64,000 nucleotides of DNA from Nostoc sp. LPT (lineage in GTDB: Bacteria > Cyanobacteriota > Cyanobacteriia > Cyanobacteriales > Nostocaceae). Positions 1-9,211 of this stretch are shown here, in pieces; the stretch's first letter is position 1; each line of letters opens with the position of its first letter. Location of the stretch: assembly GCF_017115165.1 (NCBI RefSeq), contig NZ_JABXKF010000035.1, forward strand, positions 1 through 64,000, read 5' to 3'. The position numbers and the translations under genes are program-made. Below the pieces are notes generated by a model that made no database searches, was not told where the DNA came from, and saw only the letters and a program-made list of their open reading frames with translations.

Positions 1-90
1 TTGTACTTTTTATTTACCTTTTATGGGTTTGTTCGGTTAGGTGCAAGATGTGAGTTAACCCTTTATTCCTCCTACCACCAATCTGATACG

Positions 91-130
91 ATTTTAGATT
101 TTGGATTTTGGATTTTAGATTTTGGATTGG
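91..130. repeat. Heptameric short tandem repeat (GATTTTG type)
   Basis: Tandem heptamers of the GATTTTG/GATTTTA kind lie between the window start and the tolC-like gene. The same unit recurs at 60545-60576. No gene is evident in 1-287 apart from this repeat and the hairpin at 212-256. Confidence 0.8.
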
Positions 131-211
131 AAACCGCTTGGTGTATCTGGGTTTTCTCTGTCTATCTGTCGCAATCATTTTTTGAATTAGTATTAAATGA
201 AAAAATAAGCT

Positions 212-256
212 AAAAGCCTCATTCTTCAATTTAATTATTGAAAAATGAGGCTTTTA
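212..256. terminator. Hairpin terminator downstream of the TolC-like gene
   Basis: An inverted repeat pairs AAAAGCCTCATT with AATGAGGCTTTT around a loop that itself contains CTTCAAT/ATTGAAA. The flanks are A-rich on one side and T-rich on the other, so it could stop transcription from either direction. It lies just past the stop of the minus-strand gene ending at 288. Confidence 0.75.
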
Positions 257-287
257 AAATTTTTAATTGAGAGATAAGTCAACAGTA

Positions 288-2513
288 TTAGCGGAATGCT
301 CTGAGGGTAACAGACCGTTGTAACTGAGCTAAAGCGCGGTTGTAATCCAAAATTGCTGTGACTCGATTACCTTCAGCTTGTGTGAGATCATTTTCAGAGT
401 TAATGACATCAGTTTGAGTACCTACACCAGCTTGGAATCGCAAACGTGCTAAACGTAGAGCTTCCCTAGCTTGTTCTAAAGCGGTATTAGCGGTTTGAAC
501 ATTCTCCAAACTAGATTGCTGGGTAGAATAGGCTTGTTCTACCTGAAAGCGAATTTGATTGCGCTGTTCAGCAAATTGAGTTTCTGCGATCGCAATATTA
601 GCTTCCTGTTGAGCTGCTCTTGCTCTTGCTGCTCCCCCATCATACAAATTTAGGGTTGCCTGAACTCCGAATGAATAACCATCAGTAACGCTGACATTAT
701 CACTGAACTGATCTAGCAGGTTGTAGCTAGCAACCAAACTAACTTGAGGACCCAGTTCTGCAAGAGCTTGTCTACGCTGTTGCTCGTTAATATTACGTTG
801 TGCTAACTGCTGTTGCAGTTCTGGACGATTTTGATAAGCCAACACAATACTTTGTTCTAGGGTTGGGTTCCAAAGACCAGCTAATTGTACAGGGTCAGCG
901 GCACTGATATTTATTCCTTGCGGCAAACTTATCCGAGTTGCTAATTGACGACGGTAAATTGACTGCTGAGATCTAGCATTAGTTAAATTTTGTTGGGCAT
1001 TTGCTAAATTCACCTGCGATCGCAACACATCAAACCGCGTACCAACCCCAGCTCGCTCTAAAGCTTCTGCATCACGTAAACTAGCCTCAGAGTTCACTAC
1101 AGCCGACTGACTAATGCGTACTTGTTCATCCCCTTGTTGCAGATTGTAGTAGTCAGTGGCAACATTCAAACGGATTGTCTCAGACTGAGTTTCTACAGCC
1201 AACTCATAGAAACGTACCTGTTCTTCAGCCGCTTTGATGCTAGCTTGCACTCTCCCAGAAGTATAAAGGTTATATGAAAGTTGTGCTGAACCATTGAAAG
1301 ATGTACTGGGTTGATCTTGGTTAGAGGGAAAGCCATTTCGTGCGCTTAATTTGTCTTGAAGCTGACTACTAGCAGACTGACCACGAGTAATATCGGTGCT
1401 AACTCCCAGAGTGGGCAATAAAGCAGCTTGCGCCTCGCGTAGAGACGCTCGATTGCGTTCTAGCTCTAATAGAGACACCTGTAAATCCCGATTATTCCGC
1501 CGTGCTAACTCCAAAGCCTGTGCCAAAGTAATTGGTTGATTTTCCTGAAGTCTCACTTCCTCCGGTTTGGTGGGAAATTGTAGGGGATTTGAGTTAGGAA
1601 TCAGGTTCTCTGGAATTTGTACCCGCCCTGACGGCACAGGAGTTACGGTTGTTGGTACAGCAGGTTGCACCGAACCTCCTGGTGCAGGAGTTACGGTTCC
1701 TGGTAAAGTAGCAGGTTGCACCAAACCCCCTGGTGCAGGAGTTACGGTTCCTGGCACAGTGATTGGCGTCGAATCTGCCGGAATCGTGGTATTACTCTGA
1801 GCCAAGCGACCAATAGCATTTTGTTGTAAGCAAGTGCTTGAGGTTATTAGCAAATCAGCCAAGGAGTCAGTTTTGCTTTTGCTCAACTCCTGTGGACACC
1901 TCTGCGCTGACAACAGTTTTGCTGCTCCTGCACCTGTGGCTGAAGTTTGTAAAAATGTTTGCAAGTGAGTAACAGTATTTATCTTTTGAACCACTGGCTG
2001 CTGCGTAGAAGACAGGGACAAAATTCCTTTTTGGACAGAAGGGGGTTTTGAAGTGTAGTTGGGAACTACTATCTTCTTTAATTTCTGCTCATAAGCGGTT
2101 GAATTACTCTGTTTTTGGTTGTTTTGAGGTTGGGAAGGATTAGAGGTAGGTGTCAAACTGAAAAATCTACCTTTATCTTTCTTAAGTAGTTGTTTTATTG
2201 GCACAACAGTATTTTCAGCCGTAAATACTGGAATACTGTTATTACTTAAAGGTTTCATACTAAGTTTAGTAAAACCCTCTTCAGGGACTAGGGTTGGAAC
2301 ACTAACATTTGCACTGTTAGGCAGTTGCCTATTTATGGTGTCCACAACCAAGCCTTGACTATAAGTAGAAGTCAAAACACTAGGAGAAGACGCCAGTTGT
2401 ACCCCAGTTAGTTTCGCAGTACCAGCCCAAGCAGGCTGAGTTGTTAAAACCGCTGCTGTTACACCAGGTAAGAAGCTATAAAATAATTGCTGTCCTTTCA
2501 CCGCATCCCTCAC
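288..2513 (-). CDS. TolC family outer membrane efflux protein
   Basis: This 741-residue protein should be the outer-membrane channel of a type I secretion or RND-type efflux complex. A signal peptide ends near TTQPAWA (residues 23-29). Residues about 30-310 are Pro/Thr/Ser/Gln-rich and low in complexity. They include three tandem units of the form TVTPAPGGxVQPA (DNA about 1620-1770). From about residue 325 to the end come two OEP repeats with the expected helical signatures (LAQALELARRNNRDLQ near the start, then QAREALRLARLRFQAGVG and the TDVINSENDLTQAEGNRV stretch). The family is usually 420-500 residues, so the N-terminal extension is the odd part. The gene follows kaiC on the same strand with about 90 bp between them, so read-through from the kai cluster is possible. 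A hairpin terminator follows it. Confidence 0.88.
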   Translation of the reverse strand: MRDAVKGQQLFYSFLPGVTAAVLTTQPAWAGTAKLTGVQLASSPSVLTSTYSQGLVVDTINRQLPNSANVSVPTLVPEEGFTKLSMKPLSNNSIPVFTAENTVVPIKQLLKKDKGRFFSLTPTSNPSQPQNNQKQSNSTAYEQKLKKIVVPNYTSKPPSVQKGILSLSSTQQPVVQKINTVTHLQTFLQTSATGAGAAKLLSAQRCPQELSKSKTDSLADLLITSSTCLQQNAIGRLAQSNTTIPADSTPITVPGTVTPAPGGLVQPATLPGTVTPAPGGSVQPAVPTTVTPVPSGRVQIPENLIPNSNPLQFPTKPEEVRLQENQPITLAQALELARRNNRDLQVSLLELERNRASLREAQAALLPTLGVSTDITRGQSASSQLQDKLSARNGFPSNQDQPSTSFNGSAQLSYNLYTSGRVQASIKAAEEQVRFYELAVETQSETIRLNVATDYYNLQQGDEQVRISQSAVVNSEASLRDAEALERAGVGTRFDVLRSQVNLANAQQNLTNARSQQSIYRRQLATRISLPQGINISAADPVQLAGLWNPTLEQSIVLAYQNRPELQQQLAQRNINEQQRRQALAELGPQVSLVASYNLLDQFSDNVSVTDGYSFGVQATLNLYDGGAARARAAQQEANIAIAETQFAEQRNQIRFQVEQAYSTQQSSLENVQTANTALEQAREALRLARLRFQAGVGTQTDVINSENDLTQAEGNRVTAILDYNRALAQLQRSVTLRAFR

Positions 2514-2604
2514 ACGAAAATCAATCTAGCGGCAGAAAACCTTTCTTCACCACAGAATATAGCACGATACTAAACTTAGGAAAGAATATACTACGATACT
2601 AAAT

Positions 2605-4167
2605 TTAGGGTTCGGAACTCTGTTTGTCTTCAAAACGTCTAACAATGCGAGAAAGTTCCGCCTTTTCATCGATACTAACGCGAGTAGGTGCACCGCTGAT
2701 AATCCGTTCGTAGTTTCGGAAAGAATCTTTAATTTCGGGCCCGTCAGCAGTAATATTATACTCACGAATGCCCTTATCATGCCAAGACCCGCGCATTTTG
2801 AATACGTTAATTGCCCGCGACATTTCTCCGCGAATTTCTACGTACTGTAACATCAGAATTGTATCGGTAATCGTGGAAATATGAGAGTCAGTAATCGAAT
2901 GCGCTCCCAGAAATTGGTCGGTTGTGTTAGTAAAGAAACCAGTAATTTCTTCTTGTTTAGCATAACCTGTCACACCAATTACAAACTGTCGAAATGCATT
3001 ATTCGTAACTCCTCTAGCTAGTGCTGATAGGGAATCAATGGCAATCCGAGCAGGTTTGAAAATAGCAATTTCTGATTTAATAATTTGTAAGTGGTCTTCT
3101 AAACCAGTTGATTCAGGATAGGTACAGATTATTTTGAGTAAACCTTGATGTTCTAATTCTTCAAAATCAATTCCCCAAGAGGAAGCATTACGAGATAGTT
3201 GAGCGCGTGATTCTTCATAAGCAAATAATATTGCCTGTTCTCCATTGAGGCAGCCATCTTGAATAAATTTACTTACTAATAAGGTTTTACCAGTACCTGT
3301 GGCTCCTGTTGCCAAAATAATTGAATCTTTAAAGAAACCACCACCGCACATTTCATCTAAGGTTTTGACACCAGAAGATACTCTAACATTAGAAGAACGT
3401 TGAGTTAAGCGCATTGCTCCGAGTGGGAAGATGTTAACTCCTTCATTAGTAATCGTGAAGGGATACTCGCCTTTCATGTGAGTTGTGCCGCGCAACTTGA
3501 GAATTTCAATTGTGCGACGGCGGCGTTCTCCTTCTAAAGCGTTGCGAACAATTACTACATTATCGGAAACAAATTCTTCTACTCCAAAAGAGGCAACAGG
3601 CCCATATTCTTCACTACGTTCAGTGGTAATTAGAGTGGTGACACTTAGTAGTTTGAGACGTGCTACTAGGCGGAAAATTTCGCGTCGCACTACTCCCATC
3701 GCTTCATACTGCTGAAATACTGCTGTTATTGAGTCGATTGAAACTCGTTTAGCTTTGTATTTACGGATGGCATATTGCAAGCGCTCAATGAGTGCAGAAA
3801 GGTCAAAATTTCCCACGATATCTTGACCTTCTGGATCGGGAGATGCATCAAGAATAAACAACTTGCCTTCTTCAATTAAGCGGGGCAAGTTCCAACCAAA
3901 AACATGAGCATTTTTAATAATATCACTCGGTGATTCTTCAAAGGTAACAAATACTCCTGCTTCATCAAAATAGGTAATACCGTTATAGAGAAACTGAAGA
4001 GAAAATAAGGTTTTGCCTGTGCCAGATGTACCACTAATCAAGGTAGTTCTACCAATTGGTAAACCACCATGACTAATATCGTCAAACCCTTCGATCATCG
4101 TCCGAATTTTTTCTATACCCCCAATTTTCGGTGGTTGCTTTGGTTCTAGTTGCTCGTTTTCACTCAT
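2605..4167 (-). CDS. kaiC: Circadian clock protein KaiC
   Basis: KaiC is the central hexameric ATPase, autokinase and autophosphatase of the cyanobacterial circadian oscillator. At 520 residues it has the full double-RecA layout. The CI Walker A is GTSGTGKT (46-53), with the paired catalytic Glu77/Glu78 in VFVTFEESP. The CII Walker A is GATGTGKT, followed by a second FAYEES motif. The phosphorylation pair lies in ITDSHISTITDTI and corresponds to Ser431/Thr432 of Synechococcus elongatus, shifted by one here because of an extra residue in GYAKQEEITG. The C-terminal A-loop and tail region that KaiA binds is present (SFRNYERIISGAPTR and beyond). It follows kaiB by about 76 bp on the same strand. 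Identification is secure. Confidence 0.99.
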   Translation of the reverse strand: MSENEQLEPKQPPKIGGIEKIRTMIEGFDDISHGGLPIGRTTLISGTSGTGKTLFSLQFLYNGITYFDEAGVFVTFEESPSDIIKNAHVFGWNLPRLIEEGKLFILDASPDPEGQDIVGNFDLSALIERLQYAIRKYKAKRVSIDSITAVFQQYEAMGVVRREIFRLVARLKLLSVTTLITTERSEEYGPVASFGVEEFVSDNVVIVRNALEGERRRRTIEILKLRGTTHMKGEYPFTITNEGVNIFPLGAMRLTQRSSNVRVSSGVKTLDEMCGGGFFKDSIILATGATGTGKTLLVSKFIQDGCLNGEQAILFAYEESRAQLSRNASSWGIDFEELEHQGLLKIICTYPESTGLEDHLQIIKSEIAIFKPARIAIDSLSALARGVTNNAFRQFVIGVTGYAKQEEITGFFTNTTDQFLGAHSITDSHISTITDTILMLQYVEIRGEMSRAINVFKMRGSWHDKGIREYNITADGPEIKDSFRNYERIISGAPTRVSIDEKAELSRIVRRFEDKQSSEP

Positions 4168-4243
4168 TGCTTGATAACAAAAGGATATTAAAACCTGTTT
4201 TCTTATGATTAAAGTTTGGACTCAATTTTTTATAATTAAAAAT

Positions 4244-4558
4244 TTACTCTTCAAAATCTTCTTCACTCGGTTCTTCATAGAGCAAATCCAATCCAATCAA
4301 CACTCTTTCTCTATCTGAAAGATCCCCAATAATTTTGCGAACGGGTGGAGGCAAAATTTTAGATAATGTTGGTGTGGCCAATATTTTATCTTCTTCCGCC
4401 AGTTGCGGACTTTTTAATACATCGATCACTTTTAAAGCATAAACACCTTCAAACTCCTGCTCTAAAATATCTTTGAGTGTTTTTAATGCCCGGACTGAAT
4501 TCGGAGTATTTCCGGCTACGTAAAGCTTAAGAACGTAGGTTTTTCTGGCTTTAATCAT
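4244..4558 (-). CDS. kaiB: Circadian clock protein KaiB
   Basis: KaiB is a fold-switching thioredoxin-like protein that binds the CI ring of phosphorylated KaiC and sequesters KaiA. The 104-residue product has the family's normal length and sequence ([18 protein letters not shown] at the N-terminus, [20 protein letters not shown] in the middle). The C-terminus is acidic ([10 protein letters not shown]), as usual in KaiB. It lies between kaiA (109 bp upstream) and kaiC (76 bp downstream) on one strand, consistent with a kaiBC transcript, with or without kaiA. Confidence 0.99.
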   Translation of the reverse strand: MIKARKTYVLKLYVAGNTPNSVRALKTLKDILEQEFEGVYALKVIDVLKSPQLAEEDKILATPTLSKILPPPVRKIIGDLSDRERVLIGLDLLYEEPSEEDFEE

Positions 4559-4667
4559 ATACTTAATAGCTAGTTATGAGCATAAAAATAACAAGATGCG
4601 TTCGCGCATTGGGAGTAACTAACACCAGTAGCTTATTCCAATTTGAATCTACAGCAATAAACTTAAT

Positions 4668-5249
4668 TTATTTAGAAATCGAACTCCTATAAACTTCGCA
4701 CAGGTGAGCCAAGATATCGATCAACGTTAGGCGGTAATCAAGTAACGTTTCATTGCTCCTTCCTTCTAATTTTAGCTGGTTAGAAAATTCTTCAATTATC
4801 TCCATGTGAATTTCGATTATTTGGGGCACCGGAATATTAGCATAAAATATAGTATTGATAAATTTATCAATTTTCTCTTTGAGTGTTTTGTCTGTAGTAA
4901 AATAATCTATAAGAATCAAGCTATAATCTAATTTAAGCTGTCTTAATAATCCTTGTCTTTCTTCTGGAGTCATCTCCTGAAAATGCTGTTGACTTTTTTG
5001 CATCTGACTGGCAAATACATAAACGTACTTGCTAGTGTATGCCTGACTTGGATTTAGTTGCGACCAATTTGGTAAATAGTTGATTTTTACAGATGTGGTT
5101 GCAGCAACAGGTAAGTAGCAAAATTGGGCAATAATTGCATCCATCAATTTCCCCACCCACGTACTCAAACCTTTTAGGTTGGCTAAGTCAACTGGATTGT
5201 TTAAGCATTTGTTAACATTAAATTGCAGAATCAATATCGGTAATAACAT
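4668..5249 (-). CDS. kaiA: Circadian clock protein KaiA, short form
   Basis: KaiA stimulates KaiC autophosphorylation by binding its C-terminal tail. This product has 193 residues against about 284 in S. elongatus. Residues about 88-190 (from HFQEMTPEERQGLLRQLKLD to LAHLCEVYRSSI) match the all-helical C-terminal dimerisation and KaiC-binding domain. The first about 85 residues do not resemble the intact pseudo-receiver domain and may be a remnant of it. Short KaiA proteins are known from Nostoc and Anabaena, so this is a lineage trait rather than a local break. The ATG start is supported by position; an AAGGAG lies about 16 nt upstream, somewhat far. The gene heads the kaiA-kaiB-kaiC series. 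Confidence 0.93.
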   Translation of the reverse strand: MLLPILILQFNVNKCLNNPVDLANLKGLSTWVGKLMDAIIAQFCYLPVAATTSVKINYLPNWSQLNPSQAYTSKYVYVFASQMQKSQQHFQEMTPEERQGLLRQLKLDYSLILIDYFTTDKTLKEKIDKFINTIFYANIPVPQIIEIHMEIIEEFSNQLKLEGRSNETLLDYRLTLIDILAHLCEVYRSSISK

Positions 5250-5909
5250 CTATTCTTGAATATATCTCCTTGATCGCCTTGACCAAGAAACGCGGGCTGA
5301 TAAGTTTGGCTAACGCTTATAGGGGATACTGGGTGTGCAGTCAACTGGTAATTTAACCCCAAAATAACGCTTTATGCGAACAGATAGTGCTACACACTTA
5401 ACAATCTAGTGGAGCAACTAACTGGTAGAACTTAGTAGGTCTTTGATGGTGAGGTATCCGTCGGCATAGCAAGACACAATAATTAACTCATGATTTACAT
5501 ATCTATGTATATAAATAGATAGATTTTTTTATTTTGCTCCTTGATAAGATACTTAAACGAACTTAAAGGATTGTCGCATTCCAAATCATTATAATTCCTC
5601 AAGGTTCTAAAGCGAATCTTTGGGGCCATAATTGTTTTAGCCGTCGCTATCGATGAGGAGTTTAAATACCAGTAAGACACTGGGGAGGCTGGCTAGTTGC
5701 TAAAAATTAGAAACGTCGCCTCTTGGAAAAATGTACTCGTTCGCAATTCCCGTGTCCGTTAGGGTAAATCCCGTTGTTTTAATGGCGTTGAAATAACCAG
5801 AGTTGCTTATATGAGTCTTCTTAAAAGATATGACTTCAGGCGAAAAGACCATCAACTGGCAGATGGAAATGCCGGAGGGTTCCACAGGAAGAATGACCCC
5901 CAAATCCCT
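5250..5909. promoter_or_regulatory. Divergent intergenic region between kaiA and the hybrid kinase
   Basis: These 660 bp separate two divergently transcribed genes and must hold the promoters of the kai cluster and probably of the kinase. I see no convincing small ORF, tandem repeat or strong hairpin. No specific promoter box is called. Confidence 0.45.
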
Positions 5910-8900
5910 ATGTTAATGCTAGATTACCCGCTTTATGACTTTCAGGCAACCGTACCTAGCTGCCCCCAAACAAGTTCTCTGGCAGTGGTGTTGGAGATTT
6001 TTGAGCAAGAGCAGTGCGATCGCTTGGTAGTAGTGAATCAACAGCAATGCCCCATCGGATTGCTGTATTCTGCCCGTTTAATCCCAAAATTATTAGCACA
6101 AAGTGACGATAAAAATCTAAATTTACAACAATCGCTCTCTACCTGGGGTCAAGGTCTAATTGAGCCAATACATACAATATCAGCTTCGGAGCGTGTAGAG
6201 CGATTAACCTTACGCTGGTGCGATTCACAAGTCGAAAAACCCCAAAACTTAGATTGGGCGCTGATTGACTCTGAGGGTCGGTATTTGGGGCTGCTAGATA
6301 GTTCACGCCTGTTGCGATCGCTGGCTCAAGAACGTATGGCTGGCTTACAAAGGTCTAGCGAGCATCGCCATGAGTATGATGGTGAACCAAATGAATCCAA
6401 TTCGTTAAAACACCAGCCACTGGTACACTTGCTAGAAAGACTGCCTTGGCCTTTGATGTTGCAAACGGGTACTGGCGAGGTGGTAGCGCGAAATCCCGCC
6501 TGGTGGCAGCAATTAGGAACCTTGAAAGATCCAGAAGGGGTTAGGCAACAGGTGGAGGCAATACTTGTCCCTAAACGCTCCGAAATAGCAGAATATGTCA
6601 CCCAACCAGCAATCAAAGTTCATGCCAATGGTAGGGAGAATGAGCATAATAGTGAAGAAGAACTGATTCAGCAAGAAACATTAAGTGATGCTGCATACAG
6701 CCGATGCTATTTGGATAGTCAGGTGGGTACTTGTACCTGCGTTGTCGAAGTGCAAAATGGTCAAGAGCAAATCTGGCAGTTTGCCAAAATTCCCTTAGAT
6801 AGTCCTGAGTTTAAAGTTATGAGTGCCGAAGAGGAGATTGCACTCAGCACTGATTTGTGGTTGGTTTTAGCTACTGATGTCACTCAACAGCAGCAACTTT
6901 GTAAAGAACTAGCAGCGAAGAATGCGGATTTAATTCAACTAAATCGGTTAAAAGACGAGTTTTTAGCTTGTATTAGTCATGAACTCAAAACTCCCCTAAC
7001 TGCCGTTTTGGGATTATCGCGCTTGCTAGTGGATCAGCAGTTGGGAGAACTTAACGAGCGTCAAGCCCGTTATGCGGGACTGATTCATCAAAGCGGACGC
7101 CACCTGATGAGTGTGGTGAATGACATTTTAGATTTGACCCGGATGGAAACGGGACAAATGGATTTGACGCTGACTCCGGTGAAAATTCGGGCTGTGTGCG
7201 ATCGCGCCCTATCGGAAGCCAAAGCTATCCACACTCAAACCACCAAAGCAACATCTGCCCCGCCACCTGCAAATGCCCGTTCATCTGCTCCCCAATTCAG
7301 TCTTTCCATTGAACTAGGTTTAGATCAGATGGTGGCAGACGAATTGCGCTTACGCCAGATGCTAGTACACCTACTTTCCAACGCCTTTAAATTCACCGAA
7401 ATATCTGGCGAAATTGGGCTGCGAGTGAGTCGTTGGGAAGGATGGATTGCCTTTACAGTTTGGGATACAGGTATTGGTATTCCTGAACACCAGCAACACT
7501 TAATCTTTCAAAAATTCCAACAACTAGAAAATCCTCTCACTCGCCAATTTGAAGGCACTGGTTTGGGGCTAGTATTAACTCGCGCCTTGGCTCGTCTCCA
7601 CGGAGGAGATGTCAGCTTCTTATCGCGTGAAGGTAAAGGCAGCCAGTTTACACTACTTCTGCCACCCAGCCCTCCGAAAACAGGCTTTTCGGAACCAGAT
7701 ATGGAAATCAGAGAAGATGAGGAGACACGATACCAACCGACACGGGAAAATCTCGCCGCCGCTCGTCAACATCCTAGTACGCCCACACAGCATCATCCTG
7801 CGAGTTCGCAACGATTGGTTTTGGTAGTCGAGGCTGTAGCTCGATATATTGAAGACTTGACCGAACAACTCAAAGGTTTAGGATATCGGGTAGTGATTGC
7901 GCGATCAGGGACAGAAGCAGTCGAAAAAGCGCGGCGCTTGCAACCAATAGCAATATTTTTAAATCCGTTGTTACCCCTGCTATCAGGTTGGGATGTACTG
8001 ACTTTACTAAAATCTGACACCGCAACCCGTCATATATCTGTAATTGTGACAGCGACAGGAGCCGAAAAGGAGCAAGCATTTGCTAACCGAGCCGATGGTT
8101 TTTTGAGTTTGCCAGTAGAGCATCAGGTCTTAGCACCAGTTCTAGAAAAATTATGTACTGCACAAGCAATTTTGCAGCAAGGGTTAAACAATAGTACAAT
8201 TACCCCAACTAAAACCCCACTGCGAATTCTCAGGTTGGTAAATCCCCAGTTGGAATCTGTCAATCCCCACCCCTCACTTCGAGAACATCGGGTGATTGAA
8301 GTAGATGACCTAGAGCAGGCAGAACTTTTGGCGCGGGTATGGCAGTTTGATGTCATTTTGCTAGATGTAGAAAGTACCACCGCCCAAATTTATTTGCAAC
8401 AACTAATTGGACATCCGCGTTTAGCAGCTATACCACTGGTTACTTGTGATGTTGCAACTACCCTAATAGCTTCTAAAATACCAGGGCTATCTGTATTTCC
8501 TTACTTAACACCATTTGCGAAAGACAACAGCAGTCGCACCGAAAAAACAGATGCCTTACTATCAGTACTGGAAATTGCTTCTGGTATTTGCTGCCCTGCC
8601 AACATCTTAGTAGTGGATTTAACAATGCTGCGGGATTTCCCCCAGGTAAGGCGTAAGCCAGCCAAGGGTTATCGGACAGAAAAAAATTGCTCAATTAGTA
8701 GTGAAACTGCTGAACGCGGATCTGAATGGTTCCAAGCCTTAATTCAATACCTCCAAACAGCAGGCTTCAAAGCGGCGATGAGTCCTTGTTGGGCAGAAGT
8801 GTTGCAACAAATTCGCCACGAAAGCGTTGACTTACTGCTAATTTGTTTAGGAGAAACCTCTATCCACAAAGATGTACTCAAAGCACTGAAAACATTAGGA

Positions 8901-9146
8901 GATTCGCCTTTAAAGTTGCCACCAATTTTGGTATTAAATCAGCGATTTAATCGTTCAGAAACCAGTTTCCCGGATGGAGTAACTTATCAGGAAATTAACA
9001 AGCAGAAGAAGAATGGTTTGGAATCGATAGAAACTGTTGTTGGTGCGATCGCTACCCAAATATTACCGCGATCAATATCAATGGAAGACCTATTAAACCA
9101 AATCAATCAAGCTTTAGCTGTTAACGGTCAAAATGACAAATGTTAA
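5910..9146 (+). CDS. Hybrid sensor histidine kinase with CBS pair and degenerate receiver domains
   Basis: A soluble kinase of about 1078 residues with no obvious membrane segment. Residues about 8-145 look like a CBS domain pair (DRLVVVNQQQCPIGLL and ALIDSEGRYLGLLDSSRLL). A PAS-like stretch follows. The kinase core has an H-box ISHELKTPLTAVLGLS with His357, an N-box with Asn491 (LLSNAFKFTE), then DTGIGIPE and GTGLGL. The C-terminal about 450 residues form three receiver-like modules. The first has Asn685 (FLNPLLPLLSGWD) where the phosphorylated Asp should be, and lacks the acidic pair and the Lys. The second keeps VILLDVES. The third reads LLLICLGE at that site. I chose ATG 5910 (MLMLDYPL), because the reading frame upstream to 5811 does not look like family sequence. 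An ATG at 5916 is also possible. It is divergent from kaiA, so a clock link is conceivable but unproven. Confidence 0.88.
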   Translation: MLMLDYPLYDFQATVPSCPQTSSLAVVLEIFEQEQCDRLVVVNQQQCPIGLLYSARLIPKLLAQSDDKNLNLQQSLSTWGQGLIEPIHTISASERVERLTLRWCDSQVEKPQNLDWALIDSEGRYLGLLDSSRLLRSLAQERMAGLQRSSEHRHEYDGEPNESNSLKHQPLVHLLERLPWPLMLQTGTGEVVARNPAWWQQLGTLKDPEGVRQQVEAILVPKRSEIAEYVTQPAIKVHANGRENEHNSEEELIQQETLSDAAYSRCYLDSQVGTCTCVVEVQNGQEQIWQFAKIPLDSPEFKVMSAEEEIALSTDLWLVLATDVTQQQQLCKELAAKNADLIQLNRLKDEFLACISHELKTPLTAVLGLSRLLVDQQLGELNERQARYAGLIHQSGRHLMSVVNDILDLTRMETGQMDLTLTPVKIRAVCDRALSEAKAIHTQTTKATSAPPPANARSSAPQFSLSIELGLDQMVADELRLRQMLVHLLSNAFKFTEISGEIGLRVSRWEGWIAFTVWDTGIGIPEHQQHLIFQKFQQLENPLTRQFEGTGLGLVLTRALARLHGGDVSFLSREGKGSQFTLLLPPSPPKTGFSEPDMEIREDEETRYQPTRENLAAARQHPSTPTQHHPASSQRLVLVVEAVARYIEDLTEQLKGLGYRVVIARSGTEAVEKARRLQPIAIFLNPLLPLLSGWDVLTLLKSDTATRHISVIVTATGAEKEQAFANRADGFLSLPVEHQVLAPVLEKLCTAQAILQQGLNNSTITPTKTPLRILRLVNPQLESVNPHPSLREHRVIEVDDLEQAELLARVWQFDVILLDVESTTAQIYLQQLIGHPRLAAIPLVTCDVATTLIASKIPGLSVFPYLTPFAKDNSSRTEKTDALLSVLEIASGICCPANILVVDLTMLRDFPQVRRKPAKGYRTEKNCSISSETAERGSEWFQALIQYLQTAGFKAAMSPCWAEVLQQIRHESVDLLLICLGETSIHKDVLKALKTLGDSPLKLPPILVLNQRFNRSETSFPDGVTYQEINKQKKNGLESIETVVGAIATQILPRSISMEDLLNQINQALAVNGQNDKC

Positions 9147-9160
9147 TCTGGTCATTAATC

Positions 9161-9187
9161 ATTTGTCCTTTGTCCTTTGTCCTTTGT
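9161..9187. repeat. TTTGTCC heptamer repeat
   Basis: Three to four tandem TTTGTCC/CATTTGT heptamers sit between the convergent ends of the kinase and GT39 genes. Related TTTGTCA/TTTGTCC runs occur at 34060-34107 and 58743-58780. Confidence 0.8.
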
Positions 9188-9211
9188 GAATAACCAATGA
9201 CTAATGACCTT

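Noticed and set aside
1..213. Open frame at the left window edge
   Set aside because: It is a translation of AT-rich DNA and a heptamer repeat, with no protein-like conservation; the region looks intergenic.
5495..5903. Minus-strand open frames between kaiA and the kinase
   Set aside because: They have no ribosome binding site or recognisable sequence and partly overlap the kinase 5' end.
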